Shown: positions 16,596 through 26,147, counted from the first letter of the stretch. The stretch: 60,453 bases of DNA from Cupriavidus numazuensis (GCF_905397435.1 NZ_CAJPVI010000053.1:1-60453); one strand, 5' to 3'. The notes: generated by a model from the sequence alone, not told the origin. Made by a program: numbers and translations.

Positions 16596-17711
16596 ATGGA
16601 ACGCAAGAACATTCACCGTGTCCGGCAAGGGCTGCTGGCCCTGGCGGCGCTGACGTCGTTGCCAGGGGGCGCAAACGCGCAATCCGTGACGCTGTACGGC
16701 GTCGTGGACACCGGTGTCGAGTACGTGAGTTCGATCGGCGCGAACAAGGACAGCGTGGTGCGCGTGCCGAACGTGACGGGTACCGTGCCTTCGCGCTGGG
16801 GGCTGCGTGGCACGGAGGATCTGGGCGGCGGCCTGAAGAGCCTGTTCGTGCTGGAATCGGGGTTTGCTCCGGACTCCGGCACATCGGGGCAGGGCGGTCG
16901 GCTGTTCGGCCGGCAGGCACTGGTCGGCTTGTCCGGCAACTGGGGGCAGGTCGCGCTGGGTCGCCAATACACGATGCTGTTCTGGGCCATGCTTGACGCG
17001 GATATCCTCGGGCCGCAGGTGTATGGCACGGGCTCACTGGACAGCTACATCCCGAATGCGCGGGCCGACAACGCGATTTCGTACAAGGGCACCTTCGGCG
17101 GCCTGACACTTGGTGCCACCTACAGCTTCGGACGCGACACCGTCAACGCGGGCCCCAGCCCGGTCGGCACGAACTGCGCGGGCGAGAATCCGGCGGACAA
17201 GTCCGCCTGCCGCGAATGGTCTGCGCTGATCCAGTATGCAACCGCATCGTGGGGCGTGTCGGCGGCATACGATTCGCTGCGCGGCGGGCCGGGCGCGTTC
17301 GCGGGACTGACCAGCAGCGGACTGAAGGATGACCGCCTCTCCGTCAGCGGCTACGCCTTGTTCGATCGCACGAAGATCGGTGTCGGCGTGCTCAGCCGCA
17401 ACAATGAAGGAAGTCCGACCGCGCGCAGCGAACTGTATTACGCCGGCGCAGCGTACGACGTGACGCCGGCCTTCACGATCGCGGGCCAGGTCAACTACCT
17501 GAAGTACCGCCACAGCGACAACAAGGCGCTGCTCTACGCCTTGCGCGGGACATATGCGTTGTCGAAGCGGACTTCGGTCTACAGCACGGTGGGCTATATC
17601 AACAACGATGATCAGCTCGCGTTGTCCGTGAGCAGCGGTGCAGCAGGTGGCAATCCTACGGCAGGCGGGTCGCAATTCGGCGTCATGGCGGGCGTGAAGC
17701 ACGTCTTCTAG
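16596..17711 (+). CDS. Gram-negative trimeric porin (Burkholderiales type)
   Basis: A 371-residue outer-membrane protein. It has a signal peptide ending GGANAQ, then the standard beginning SVTLYGVVDTGVEY. The constriction-loop-type motif GTVPSRWGLRGTEDLGGG is followed by GRQALVGLSGNWGQVALGRQYT, and the protein ends with the terminal-phenylalanine strand GVMAGVKHVF required for OMP assembly. It starts at ATG 16596 behind AAGGAGG-like sequence. It closes the esterase-transporter unit and probably admits aromatic acids. It is strikingly close to the porin at 58872-59975, including shared segments such as VNAGPSP and NPADKSACREWS. Confidence 0.93.
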   Translation: MERKNIHRVRQGLLALAALTSLPGGANAQSVTLYGVVDTGVEYVSSIGANKDSVVRVPNVTGTVPSRWGLRGTEDLGGGLKSLFVLESGFAPDSGTSGQGGRLFGRQALVGLSGNWGQVALGRQYTMLFWAMLDADILGPQVYGTGSLDSYIPNARADNAISYKGTFGGLTLGATYSFGRDTVNAGPSPVGTNCAGENPADKSACREWSALIQYATASWGVSAAYDSLRGGPGAFAGLTSSGLKDDRLSVSGYALFDRTKIGVGVLSRNNEGSPTARSELYYAGAAYDVTPAFTIAGQVNYLKYRHSDNKALLYALRGTYALSKRTSVYSTVGYINNDDQLALSVSSGAAGGNPTAGGSQFGVMAGVKHVF

Positions 17712-17774
17712 ACGTGCTGGCACGTTGATCGAGTATCAGTACTAAGGGTTTTCACGTGGTCGGCCGGATTTCGC

Positions 17775-17801
17775 TTGCAATATCAGGTAGCCTGATATTA
17801 A
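17775..17801 (+). promoter_or_regulatory. Second MarR operator/promoter (hydratase-lyase operon)
   Basis: TTGCAA (17775-17780) as -35, the dyad TATCAGG-TAG-CCTGATA (17781-17797), then TATTAAATT as -10 region. This has the same architecture and almost the same bases as the site at 13393-13409. It is located 46 bases after the dyad end before the start of the hydratase/lyase gene. Confidence 0.82.
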
Positions 17802-17846
17802 ATTGATTCCACGACGAACCGCCGACCAGTCATTAAGGAGACGAAC

Positions 17847-18680
17847 ATGGCCAATTACGAAGGACGCTGGAAGACCGTGGAGGTCAGCGTGGAAGAGGGC
17901 ATCGCATGGGTGATGTTCAACCGCCCCGAAAAGCGCAACGCGATGAGCCCGACGCTGAACAGCGAGATGATCCAGGTACTCGAAGCGCTCGAACTTGACG
18001 CCGATGCCAGGGTGCTGGTGCTGACCGGCGCCGGCGACGCGTGGACCGCCGGCATGGATCTCAAGGAGTACTTCCGCGAAGTCGACGCCGGCCCCGAGAT
18101 CCTGCAGGAGAAAATTCGCCGCGACGCCTGCCAGTGGCAGTGGAAGCTGCTGCGCATGTACGCCAAGCCGACCATCGCGATGGTCAACGGCTGGTGCTTC
18201 GGCGGTGGCTTCTCGCCGCTGGTGGCGTGCGACCTCGCGATTGCCGCCGATGAGGCCGTGTTCGGCCTGTCGGAAATCAACTGGGGCATCCCTCCGGGCA
18301 ACCTGGTCAGCAAGGCGATGGCCGATACGGTCGGACATCGCCAGGCGCTGCACTACATCATGACCGGCGACACCTTCACGGGCCAGCAGGCGGCCGCGAT
18401 GGGTCTGGTCAACAAGAGCGTGCCGCGCTCGCAACTGCGCGAGCACGTGCTGGAACTGGCCGGCAAGCTGCTCGAGAAGAACCCCGTCGTGCTGCGCGCC
18501 GCCAAGCACGGATTCAAGCGCAGCCGCGAACTGACCTGGGAGCAGAACGAGGACTACCTGTACGCCAAGCTCGACCAGGCGCAACTGCGCGACCCCGAGC
18601 ACGGGCGCGAGCAGGGCCTCAAGCAGTTCCTCGACGACAAGTCGATCAAGCCGGGCCTGCAAGCCTATAAGCGCGCCTGA
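17847..18680 (+). CDS. ech: p-Hydroxycinnamoyl-CoA (feruloyl-CoA) hydratase/lyase
   Basis: A 277-residue crotonase-family enzyme. It converts feruloyl-, caffeoyl- or p-coumaroyl-CoA to the hydroxybenzaldehyde plus acetyl-CoA by hydration and retro-aldol cleavage. Key residues of the characterised Pseudomonas enzyme fall at identical numbers: Tyr75 (DLKEY), Ser123 (GGGFS), Glu143 (GLSEINWG) and Tyr239 (NEDYLYA). The KRNAMSPTLNSEM and WTAGMDLKEYF segments are diagnostic. It starts behind AAGGAGA and leads an operon with vdh and fcs under the MarR operator. Identification is very secure; the hydroxycinnamate preference is not decidable. Confidence 0.96.
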   Translation: MANYEGRWKTVEVSVEEGIAWVMFNRPEKRNAMSPTLNSEMIQVLEALELDADARVLVLTGAGDAWTAGMDLKEYFREVDAGPEILQEKIRRDACQWQWKLLRMYAKPTIAMVNGWCFGGGFSPLVACDLAIAADEAVFGLSEINWGIPPGNLVSKAMADTVGHRQALHYIMTGDTFTGQQAAAMGLVNKSVPRSQLREHVLELAGKLLEKNPVVLRAAKHGFKRSRELTWEQNEDYLYAKLDQAQLRDPEHGREQGLKQFLDDKSIKPGLQAYKRA

Positions 18681-18768
18681 GGCCGCGAGCGCCGTAGAGC
18701 GCCCCCGACAAGCATCCCGACAGGGAGCGGGCTTCGCCGCGTGCGGGCCCGCCTGGAGACTTCACTTC

Positions 18769-20220
18769 ATGAACGCGTTGACCATGCTGATAGGCGGCCA
18801 GGACCGGCCCGCCGCCAATGGTGCCACTTTCGAGCGCCGCAACCCCGTCACCGACGCGGTGGTTTCCCGGGCGCCCGCCGCGACACCGGGGGACGCCATC
18901 GCCGCGGTCGAAGCGGCAGCAGCCGCCTTTCCGGCATGGGCGGCCCTCGGACCGGGTGAGCGCCGCAAACGCCTGCTCAGGGCGGCCGACATGATGGACC
19001 GCCGCACCGACGAATTCATCTCCGCCGGAGCCGCCGAAACCGGTGCCATGCCAAACTGGATCGGCTTCAATGTGATGCTGGCGGCAAACATGCTGCGCGA
19101 GGCCGCCGCGATGACCACGCAGATCGACGGCAGCGTCATTCCGTCGGACGTCCCGGGCAGCCTGGCGCTCGCGGTGCGCCAGCCGTGCGGCGTTGTGCTC
19201 GGCATCGCGCCGTGGAACGCACCGGTGATTCTCGCCACACGCGCCATCGCGATGCCGCTTGCCTGCGGCAATACGGTCGTGCTCAAGGCATCGGAGGCCT
19301 GCCCGGCCCTGCACCGGATGATCGGTACCGTGCTGGAGGAAGCCGGCCTCGGCAGCGGCGTGGTGAACGTGGTGACCAACGCGCCGGAGGACGCGGCGGC
19401 CATTGTCGAAACGCTGATCGCGCATCCGGCTGTACGGCGGGTGAATTTCACCGGCTCAACCCATGTCGGACGCATCATCGCGCAGCATGCGGCCAGGCAC
19501 CTGAAGCCGGCATTGCTGGAACTCGGCGGCAAGGCGCCCGTTATCGTGCTGGACGATGCCGACCTCGACGCCGCGGTCGAGGCCGTGGCATTCGGTGCGT
19601 TCTTCAACCAGGGGCAGATCTGCATGTCCACCGAGCGCGTGATCGCCCAGCGCGCCGTGGCCGACCTCTTTGTCGAGAAGCTCGCGGCCAAGGCGCGCAC
19701 CCTCCGGGCCGGCGATCCGTCCGATCCGTCTTCGGTGCTGGGCGCACTGGTCAGCCCGCAAGCGGCGCAGCGCATCCGCGCGCTCGTGGACGATGCGCGC
19801 GCAAATGGCGCCCGGCTGCCGGTGGGCCTGCATGGCGACGGCGCCATCCTGCAACCGGCGATTGTCGACGGCGTTACGCCGGAGATGGCGCTGTACCGCG
19901 AGGAGTCGTTCGGACCGGTCGTGACGGTGGCGCGCGTCGACAGCGATGAGGAGGCGATCCAGATGGCCAACGACAGCGAGTTCGGCTTGTCGGCCGCCGT
20001 ATTCAGCCGGGATGTGCCGCGTGCCTTGGCCATGGCAAAGCGGATCGAATCCGGCATCTGCCACATCAACGGACCGACGGTCCATGACGAAGCGCAGATG
20101 CCGTTCGGCGGGGTGAAAGGCAGCGGCTATGGCCGCTTCGGCAGCAAGGCGTCGGTCGATGCCTTCACGGAGTTGCGATGGATTACGATCCAGAGTGGGC
20201 CGCGGCATTATCCGATCTGA
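18769..20220 (+). CDS. vdh: Vanillin (hydroxybenzaldehyde) dehydrogenase
   Basis: A 483-residue NAD(P)-dependent aldehyde dehydrogenase. Visible catalytic elements are Asn150 in IAPWNAP, the cofactor motif FTGSTHVG (about 227-234), general base Glu251 in LELGGKAP, and nucleophile Cys285 in NQGQICMSTERV. Between hydratase/lyase and feruloyl-CoA synthetase it must oxidise the aldehyde product (vanillin, protocatechualdehyde or 4-hydroxybenzaldehyde) to the acid. Downstream ring-cleavage genes are not in this window. The gene for the CoA ligase begins 75 bases after its stop. Confidence 0.92.
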   Translation: MNALTMLIGGQDRPAANGATFERRNPVTDAVVSRAPAATPGDAIAAVEAAAAAFPAWAALGPGERRKRLLRAADMMDRRTDEFISAGAAETGAMPNWIGFNVMLAANMLREAAAMTTQIDGSVIPSDVPGSLALAVRQPCGVVLGIAPWNAPVILATRAIAMPLACGNTVVLKASEACPALHRMIGTVLEEAGLGSGVVNVVTNAPEDAAAIVETLIAHPAVRRVNFTGSTHVGRIIAQHAARHLKPALLELGGKAPVIVLDDADLDAAVEAVAFGAFFNQGQICMSTERVIAQRAVADLFVEKLAAKARTLRAGDPSDPSSVLGALVSPQAAQRIRALVDDARANGARLPVGLHGDGAILQPAIVDGVTPEMALYREESFGPVVTVARVDSDEEAIQMANDSEFGLSAAVFSRDVPRALAMAKRIESGICHINGPTVHDEAQMPFGGVKGSGYGRFGSKASVDAFTELRWITIQSGPRHYPI

Positions 20221-20294
20221 ATAGCCGGCAGCGCGACCGGCGGTTACACCCGGCCGCGCACGGCCAGGGATACAAGCATGGCAGGAGACATGAC

Positions 20295-22193
20295 GTGAGC
20301 GACGTCGAGACAAGAGCAGCCCCATCCACCGGCATCCCCATTGATGCCGCCGCCTCGCCCGTTCCGCGATATCGGGCCGTCCATGTGGCCGACGCCGCTG
20401 CGCTGGTCAGCCGAGACGGCGATATCTGGCACATCCGGTCCAGCGAGGCGCTGCAGCCATATCCGCAGCGCATGACGGACTGTCTCGTGCGGGGCGCGGA
20501 GCGTCACCCCGACCGCGTGCTGGTGGCCGAGCGGGGGCTGGATGGTGGCTGGATGACCATCACCTTCGGGCAGATGCTGGAGCGCGCACGGGCGATTGGT
20601 CAGGCGCTGCTGGACCGCGGGCTTTCCACAGAGCGGCCACTTGCCATTCTTTCGGACAATGACCTCGAGCATCTGCAGCTTTCGCTCGGCGCCATGTGGG
20701 CTGGCGTTCCCTTTTCGTCGGTGTCTGCCCCTTACTCGCTGGTCTCGACGGATTTCGGCAAGCTGCGCCATGTGTTTTCGGTACTGACGCCTGGGCTCGT
20801 GTATGCGGCGGACGGGGACGCGTTTGCGCGCGCCATTGCGGCGGTGGTGCCGGCCGATGTCGAGGTGGTCACCCGCGATGGCCGGCTTCCGGGCCGCACG
20901 GCCACGGCGTTCGATGTGTTGTTGCGTACGACGCCGGCAAGCGTGGATGCGGCCCACGCCGCGACCGGGCCGGACACGATCGCTAAATTCATGTTCACGT
21001 CCGGCTCCACCCGCCAGCCGAAGGCAGTGCCGACGACGCAGCGGATGCTGTGCAGCAACCAGCAGATGCTGCGCCAGACCATCCCGGAGTTCGCCAGCAC
21101 CCCGCCGGTGCTGGTTGACTGGCTGCCCTGGAACCATACCTTCGGCAGCAGCCACAATTTCGGCATCGTGCTATACAACGGCGGCACGATGTATATCGAC
21201 CACGGCAAGCCCGTAGCCGGGCGGTTCGAGGAAACGCTGCGCAACCTGCGCGAGATCGCGCCGACCGCTTACCTGACTGTTCCCAAGGGCTGGGAGGAGC
21301 TGGGTCTCGCGCTGGAGCGCGATGCGGCCTTGCGGGAGAAATTCTTCTCGCGCGTCAACATCTACTTCTTCGGCGGCGCCGGCTTGTCGCAGGAAGCATG
21401 GGACCGGCTGGAGCGCGTCACCGAAGCGCACTGCGGCGAGCGCATCCGCATCATGGCGGGCCTGGGCATGACCGAAACATCGCCATGCTGCCTGTTCACC
21501 ACGGCACCCATCACACGCGCTGGCTACGTGGGCACGCCGGCGCCGGGCTGCGAACTCAAGCTGGTGCCGGTGGACGGCAAGCTGGAGGCGCGCTTTCGCG
21601 GGCCGCACGTCATGGCGGGCTACTGGCGTCACCCGGACGCCGGCGTGCGGGCCGCGTTCGACGAGGACGGCTACTACTGCAGCGGCGACGCGCTGCGCTT
21701 CTACGACCCCGAGCGGCCGGAACTGGGCCTCATGTTCGACGGACGGATCGCGGAGGACTTCAAGCTCAGCTCGGGCACCTTCGTCAGTGTCGGGCCATTG
21801 CGGGCGCGCGTGATCGCTGCCGGGGCGCCTTATGTGCAGGACGTGGTCGTCGCCGGGTCGAATCGTGACGCCATTGGGCTGCTGCTATTTCCGCGCATGG
21901 ACGACTGCCGCCGGCTGGCAGGCCTGCCAGCCGGCGCGGCGCCAAGCGAGGTACTGGCCTCGCCGCCAGTGCGTGCCGCATTTGCGGCGCTGCTGCACAC
22001 GCTGAATCAGTCGGCCACCGGCAGCGCGACCCGCGTGGCAAGCCTGCTGCCTGTGGCGGAGCCACCCTCGATCGATCGCGGCGAGATCACCGACAAGGGC
22101 ACGCTGAACCAGCGGGCCGTACTCTCCAACCGCGAGGCGCTCGTAGAGGCCCTGTACCAGCGCGAGTCGCCTGCCGGTGTCATCCGGTCCTAG
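20295..22193 (+). CDS. fcs: Feruloyl-CoA (hydroxycinnamoyl-CoA) synthetase
   Basis: A 632-residue ANL-superfamily ligase starting at GTG 20295, which has AGGAGA about 6 bases upstream. An earlier in-frame ATG at 20178 overlaps vdh and its sequence is unlike the family. The phosphate loop is FMFTSGSTRQPKAVP, the adenylate-binding segment GLGMTETSPC, and the C-terminal hinge region FDGRIAEDFKLSSGTF. The long form with WLPWNHTFGSSHNF is typical of Fcs enzymes. It activates ferulate/p-coumarate/caffeate to the CoA thioester, the substrate of Ech. The final-domain lysine region is divergent, as in other Fcs proteins. Confidence 0.92.
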   Translation: MSDVETRAAPSTGIPIDAAASPVPRYRAVHVADAAALVSRDGDIWHIRSSEALQPYPQRMTDCLVRGAERHPDRVLVAERGLDGGWMTITFGQMLERARAIGQALLDRGLSTERPLAILSDNDLEHLQLSLGAMWAGVPFSSVSAPYSLVSTDFGKLRHVFSVLTPGLVYAADGDAFARAIAAVVPADVEVVTRDGRLPGRTATAFDVLLRTTPASVDAAHAATGPDTIAKFMFTSGSTRQPKAVPTTQRMLCSNQQMLRQTIPEFASTPPVLVDWLPWNHTFGSSHNFGIVLYNGGTMYIDHGKPVAGRFEETLRNLREIAPTAYLTVPKGWEELGLALERDAALREKFFSRVNIYFFGGAGLSQEAWDRLERVTEAHCGERIRIMAGLGMTETSPCCLFTTAPITRAGYVGTPAPGCELKLVPVDGKLEARFRGPHVMAGYWRHPDAGVRAAFDEDGYYCSGDALRFYDPERPELGLMFDGRIAEDFKLSSGTFVSVGPLRARVIAAGAPYVQDVVVAGSNRDAIGLLLFPRMDDCRRLAGLPAGAAPSEVLASPPVRAAFAALLHTLNQSATGSATRVASLLPVAEPPSIDRGEITDKGTLNQRAVLSNREALVEALYQRESPAGVIRS

Positions 22194-22346
22194 CCTCAGT
22201 GCTGTTTGCGCCGCCCGGGACAGTCACCGCGGCGGCACGTCTTTCCCCTGACCTTGCAGAGACCCCGCGAGGCATGCGCTAACCGTTCATGCCTGCGCGG
22301 CGACTGGCTTGCGCCGTTGACCCTTCCTGAAGTCATTCCCCAGCTC

Positions 22347-24134
22347 ATGCGAACTTACACCGCCCCACTGCGCGACATGTCGTTTGTTATCGACGAATGG
22401 CTGGGCGCGCCATCCGATTGGGCATCGATGCCGAAATTCTCCGAACTGGATGCCGGCACCGCGGCGCAAGTGCTGGAGGAAGCCGCACGCTTTGCCAGGG
22501 GGCGGCTTGCACCGCTGAACGCGAGCGGCGATCTGGAGGGCGCACGATTCAGCGACGGCGCGGTACGCATGCCCGAAGGCTTCGCCGCGGCATATCGGGA
22601 CTATGCGGCGGGCGGCTGGCCCGGGTTGGCGGCTGAACCGGAGGAGGGCGGGCAGGGCCTGCCGCAACTCCTCAACGTGGCATGGATCGAGATGCTGGCG
22701 GCAGCCAATCATGCGTGGCTGATGTCGCCAGGCCTTTCGCATGGTGCTGCCGAATGCCTGCGCGAACACGGATCGCCCTGGCTCAAGGCGCAGTACCTGG
22801 ACAAGCTCGTCAGCGGCGAGTGCCTGAGTTCCATGTGCCTGACGGAAGCACAGGCCGGCAGCGACCTGGGTCTGATCGCGGCCAAGGCGGTGCCGGCGGA
22901 CACCAGGCAAGAGGCCGAGCCCGCGTATCGAATCACCGGTACCAAGATCTTCATTACCGGCGGTGACCACGATCTCACGCCCAATATCGTTCACCTCGTG
23001 CTCGCACGCCTGCCCGACGCGCCCGCCGGATCGCGGGGCCTGTCCCTGTTCCTGGTACCCAAACGCCGGGAATCCGCAGCGCAGCCCGAGATGAACGCCG
23101 TGACCTGCCAGGGCATCGAAAAGAAGATGGGACCGAAGGCGAGTCCCACCTGCACCATGCAGTTTGACGGCGCCCTCGGCTGGATGGTGGGACAACCCCA
23201 TCGCGGTCTGCAAGCGATGTTCGTCATGATGAACGCCGCTCGCCTGCAAGTGGCCATGCAAGGGCTCGGGCATGCCGAGTCGGCCACGCAATGCGCGATC
23301 GCCTACGCGGCCGACCGCCGACAGTCGCGAGCGGTCGGCTCCGCGGCGCATGCCGGCCAGCCGAGCCGCGCGGACGCGATCATCCTGCTGCCGGCGATTC
23401 GTCGCGCACTGCTGGATTTGCATTGCGTAGCAGAAGGGGCCCGGATGGTCGGTTACTGGCTTGCGCATTGCCTTGACCTGGCTGCGGCTGCGCCGGAATC
23501 GGGAAGGCGCGAAGAGGCCGCATTGCTAGCCTCTCTGCTGACGCCCGTCGCCAAGGCCAGCTTCACCGAGGCGGGTTTCCAATCTGCTTCGAAGGCGATG
23601 CAGGTCCTGGGCGGCTATGGCTATATGCACGAGTTCGGCGTCGAGCAGACCTTGCGCGACAGCCGGGTTTCGATGATCTACGAAGGGACCAACGAGGTCC
23701 AGGCGGTCGATTTCGTCGTGCGCAAGACGATCGCAGACAGCGGGAAAGGACTGAACCGCCTGCTCGATGTCGTGCGCAAGGAAGCGGAAGCCGCCACGTG
23801 CGACGAAACCCGCCGCGTGGCGCAGCAGCTTTTGCGGCTTTGCGACCAGACGGCCGCGGCTGCCGCGGCCTTGATTGCGGAAAGCGAGCCTGATCCGGAA
23901 TTGTCCTATCGCGTGGCGGGCGATTTTCTCGCAATGGTCGACATCCTGCTCCACACCTTCGCTTGGGCCAGAGCGTTCCGTATCGCCCGGCCCCTCGCGG
24001 ACTCGCCCTTTTATGCGCGCAAGTGCGAGACCGCCCGGTATTTCTTCGCATACCGCCTTGGCGATTTCGATTACCGGCGCAGCCTGGTCGAGCGCGGCCG
24101 CGCCAACGTCCTGCCGCATGTGAATCCTGCCTGA
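22347..24134 (+). CDS. Acyl-CoA dehydrogenase of the ferulate locus
   Basis: 595 residues from ATG 22347 (MRTYTAPLRDMSFVIDEWLG, the standard start of this large FadE-like group); an upstream extension is not family-like. The flavin/substrate signature is CLTEAQAGSDLG, followed by YRITGTKIFITGGDHDL. The catalytic-base region is EQTLRDSRVSMIYEGTNEVQAVDFV, where Glu in YEGTNE is the usual base. It ends with the long C-terminal extension of this subfamily. Ferulate clusters of Pseudomonas and Burkholderiales often carry such a gene; its need is unclear because Ech cleaves feruloyl-CoA without oxidation. It might serve dihydro-ferulate or another side chain (inference). Confidence 0.88.
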   Translation: MRTYTAPLRDMSFVIDEWLGAPSDWASMPKFSELDAGTAAQVLEEAARFARGRLAPLNASGDLEGARFSDGAVRMPEGFAAAYRDYAAGGWPGLAAEPEEGGQGLPQLLNVAWIEMLAAANHAWLMSPGLSHGAAECLREHGSPWLKAQYLDKLVSGECLSSMCLTEAQAGSDLGLIAAKAVPADTRQEAEPAYRITGTKIFITGGDHDLTPNIVHLVLARLPDAPAGSRGLSLFLVPKRRESAAQPEMNAVTCQGIEKKMGPKASPTCTMQFDGALGWMVGQPHRGLQAMFVMMNAARLQVAMQGLGHAESATQCAIAYAADRRQSRAVGSAAHAGQPSRADAIILLPAIRRALLDLHCVAEGARMVGYWLAHCLDLAAAAPESGRREEAALLASLLTPVAKASFTEAGFQSASKAMQVLGGYGYMHEFGVEQTLRDSRVSMIYEGTNEVQAVDFVVRKTIADSGKGLNRLLDVVRKEAEAATCDETRRVAQQLLRLCDQTAAAAAALIAESEPDPELSYRVAGDFLAMVDILLHTFAWARAFRIARPLADSPFYARKCETARYFFAYRLGDFDYRRSLVERGRANVLPHVNPA

Positions 24135-24183
24135 ACCGAGGCGGACAACGCATGCTGCAGGCCATCCCTTAAGAGGCAAACCA

Positions 24184-25050
24184 ATGAACCATGACAGCCT
24201 GGTGGCGATCGACTTCCACACCCACGCCGAGGTCAGTTGCCGGAATCCGTTCGACAACTATGGCGAGGAGTATGACCGTGCCGCTGACAAGTACTTCGGC
24301 AGCGACCGGCGGCCGACCATCGCCGAGACGGTCGCCTACTATCGCGAACGAAACATCGGATTGGTGATGTTCACGGTGGATTGCGAGGCGCAACAGGGGC
24401 GTCGGCGCATTCCGAACGAGGAAATCGCGCAGGCCGCACGTGAGAACAGCGACATGATGGTCGCCTTTGCCAGCGTCGATCCACACAAGGGAAAGATGGG
24501 GGCCGGGGAGGCGGAGCGCCTGATCCGCGAGGAGGGTGTCAGGGGCTTCAAGTTCCATCCAACCGTGCAGGGCTATCATCCATACGACAGGATGGCCTGG
24601 CCGATCTATGAGGTCATCAACGATTACAAGCTGCCGGCGATCTTCCACACCGGGCACAGCGGGATAGGGTCGGGCATGCGATGCGGCGGGGGGCTGAGGC
24701 TCGCGTATTCGAATCCGATGCACCTGGATGATGTTGCCATCGACTTCCCCGACATGCAGATCGTCATGGCGCATCCCAGCTTTCCGTGGCAGGACGAGGC
24801 ACTGAGCGTGGCCACGCACAAGCCGAACGTTTGGATCGACCTGAGCGGCTGGAGCCCGAAATACTTCCCGAAGCAACTCGTGCAATACGCCAACACCTTG
24901 CTGAGGGATCGGGTCCTGTTCGGAAGCGACTATCCGCTGATTACCCCTGAGCGGTGGATGCGGGATTTCGAGCAGGCGGGCTTCAAGCCTGAAGTCATGC
25001 CAGGGATCTTGAAGGGTAATGCAGTCAGGCTGCTTGGCCTCGCTGAGTGA
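24184..25050 (+). CDS. Amidohydrolase-2 family metal-dependent hydrolase/decarboxylase
   Basis: A 288-residue TIM-barrel metalloenzyme of the amidohydrolase-2 (ACMSD-like) group. It has the metal motif DFHTHAE at the N-terminus, metal ligands in FHTGHSG and MAHPSFPW, and the catalytic aspartate in LFGSDYPLITPERW. It follows the acyl-CoA dehydrogenase by 49 bases with AAGAGG upstream. In Rhodococcus the p-coumarate gene couO, a member of this broad family, encodes a hydroxyphenyl-beta-ketoacyl-CoA hydrolase, a possible role here. Decarboxylation of a resorcylate-like acid is the alternative. It probably shares the ferulate operon. Confidence 0.82.
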   Translation: MNHDSLVAIDFHTHAEVSCRNPFDNYGEEYDRAADKYFGSDRRPTIAETVAYYRERNIGLVMFTVDCEAQQGRRRIPNEEIAQAARENSDMMVAFASVDPHKGKMGAGEAERLIREEGVRGFKFHPTVQGYHPYDRMAWPIYEVINDYKLPAIFHTGHSGIGSGMRCGGGLRLAYSNPMHLDDVAIDFPDMQIVMAHPSFPWQDEALSVATHKPNVWIDLSGWSPKYFPKQLVQYANTLLRDRVLFGSDYPLITPERWMRDFEQAGFKPEVMPGILKGNAVRLLGLAE

Positions 25051-25352
25051 TTGCGCCATTGCAAGTGCATACTGGCAGCGTCAAACGTGGCAGACTGGTC
25101 CTGCGGTTCGCCAGGCAGAAACTCCGGTGGAGAATGCAATTCATCGCCAAGACTGACTGCCCCCCCCCCGCAGTCCACGCCGGCAGAGGAGGGGCTTCCA
25201 GTTCGGGGAATTCTGGTTGCTACCGAACTCACAGTGCATCCCTTTTGGCGATTGAGATTGATTCCTTGCCGGCCCAAGCTTTACGATCGTGAAAACATAC
25301 GGCGAGCGATGGGCATGCTGGGGACTCCCGGCGCGGGCGTTGGCGGGTCATG
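25051..25352. other. Convergent intergenic region
   Basis: About 300 bases between the plus-strand ferulate operon and the minus-strand PilJ-domain genes. It contains a run of C residues (about 25159-25167) but I see no gene, clear terminator hairpin or repeat in it. Confidence 0.5.
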
Positions 25353-26147
25353 CTATCTGGCCATTCCCTCGTACATGCTGGTGACACCATCCATTACCTG
25401 GAGAATCCGCTCGCTTGTCGTGGCGATGTTTCGCAACTGCTCCACTCGACTGCCTCCGGTCTGTTGGAGCGCCTCTTGAAAGAATAGCCACTGAGAGCCG
25501 GCAAGCTGCAATTCGCCACGGATGGCCGGCGTGTTCTGCGGCGCTGCGGTGAGAAGTTCCTGCGCGGCCGCGAACTCCCTGGCAGCACTGTCCAGTTCTT
25601 GTGCCATCTGCGGGGATGTAATACCCCAGGCGCGGAACATGCTGGCCTTGGCGATTCTCTGCGAAAGCATGCGCTGTCGGCCGGCAACGTTGATCAGTTT
25701 GCCCGCCGCGGTGCCGGAATGCTTTTCGAGTTGTACGGTTCCTTGCTGCGCAAGCTTCAGTACATCTTCGCTGACCATTGCGATCTTCTTCGCGCTCTCA
25801 GGATTCGGCTCGCTGCCGGTTAGCAACTGCTTATAGACGATCCACGTCTGCCCAAGCCTGTCATAGGTGTCCTTGATTTCTGGCGTGGGCGCAAACGCCT
25901 TCAGGTCGACGAGTTGCCTGTCGAAGAGGGCCACGGATTCGTCGAGGATCCTCTTCGAACGTTCGACCTCGACGCCAAGCCCGGCCTGGCAATAGGCCTT
26001 GGCCATGCGCTGAGACAGCATCCGCTGGCGACCCGCCTTGTTGATCGCGGAGTGGATGGTCAACGTTTCGGCGCACGCGGTCCCGGACGAAGCCAGCCCC
26101 AGGACGCAGCAGAGCATCAAGCAGAAGGAGCAGAGGTAACGTTTCAA
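25353..26147 (-). CDS. Exported protein with two PilJ/NarX-type sensor motifs
   Basis: A 264-residue protein with a signal peptide (hydrophobic CSFCLMLCCVLGLASS, cleavage near TACAE), so probably periplasmic. It contains two copies of GRQRMLSQR, at residues 39-47 and 156-164. Each heads a helical PilJ N-terminal-type domain (type IV pili methyl-accepting transducer N-term). The motif resembles the P-box of NarX/NarQ nitrate sensors (AGSLRMQSYR), suggesting nitrate or nitrite binding (inference). It has no catalytic or membrane-spanning output domain. It is the second gene of the unit behind the ANTAR leader, 10 bases after its partner. Confidence 0.8.
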   Translation of the reverse strand: MKRYLCSFCLMLCCVLGLASSGTACAETLTIHSAINKAGRQRMLSQRMAKAYCQAGLGVEVERSKRILDESVALFDRQLVDLKAFAPTPEIKDTYDRLGQTWIVYKQLLTGSEPNPESAKKIAMVSEDVLKLAQQGTVQLEKHSGTAAGKLINVAGRQRMLSQRIAKASMFRAWGITSPQMAQELDSAAREFAAAQELLTAAPQNTPAIRGELQLAGSQWLFFQEALQQTGGSRVEQLRNIATTSERILQVMDGVTSMYEGMAR

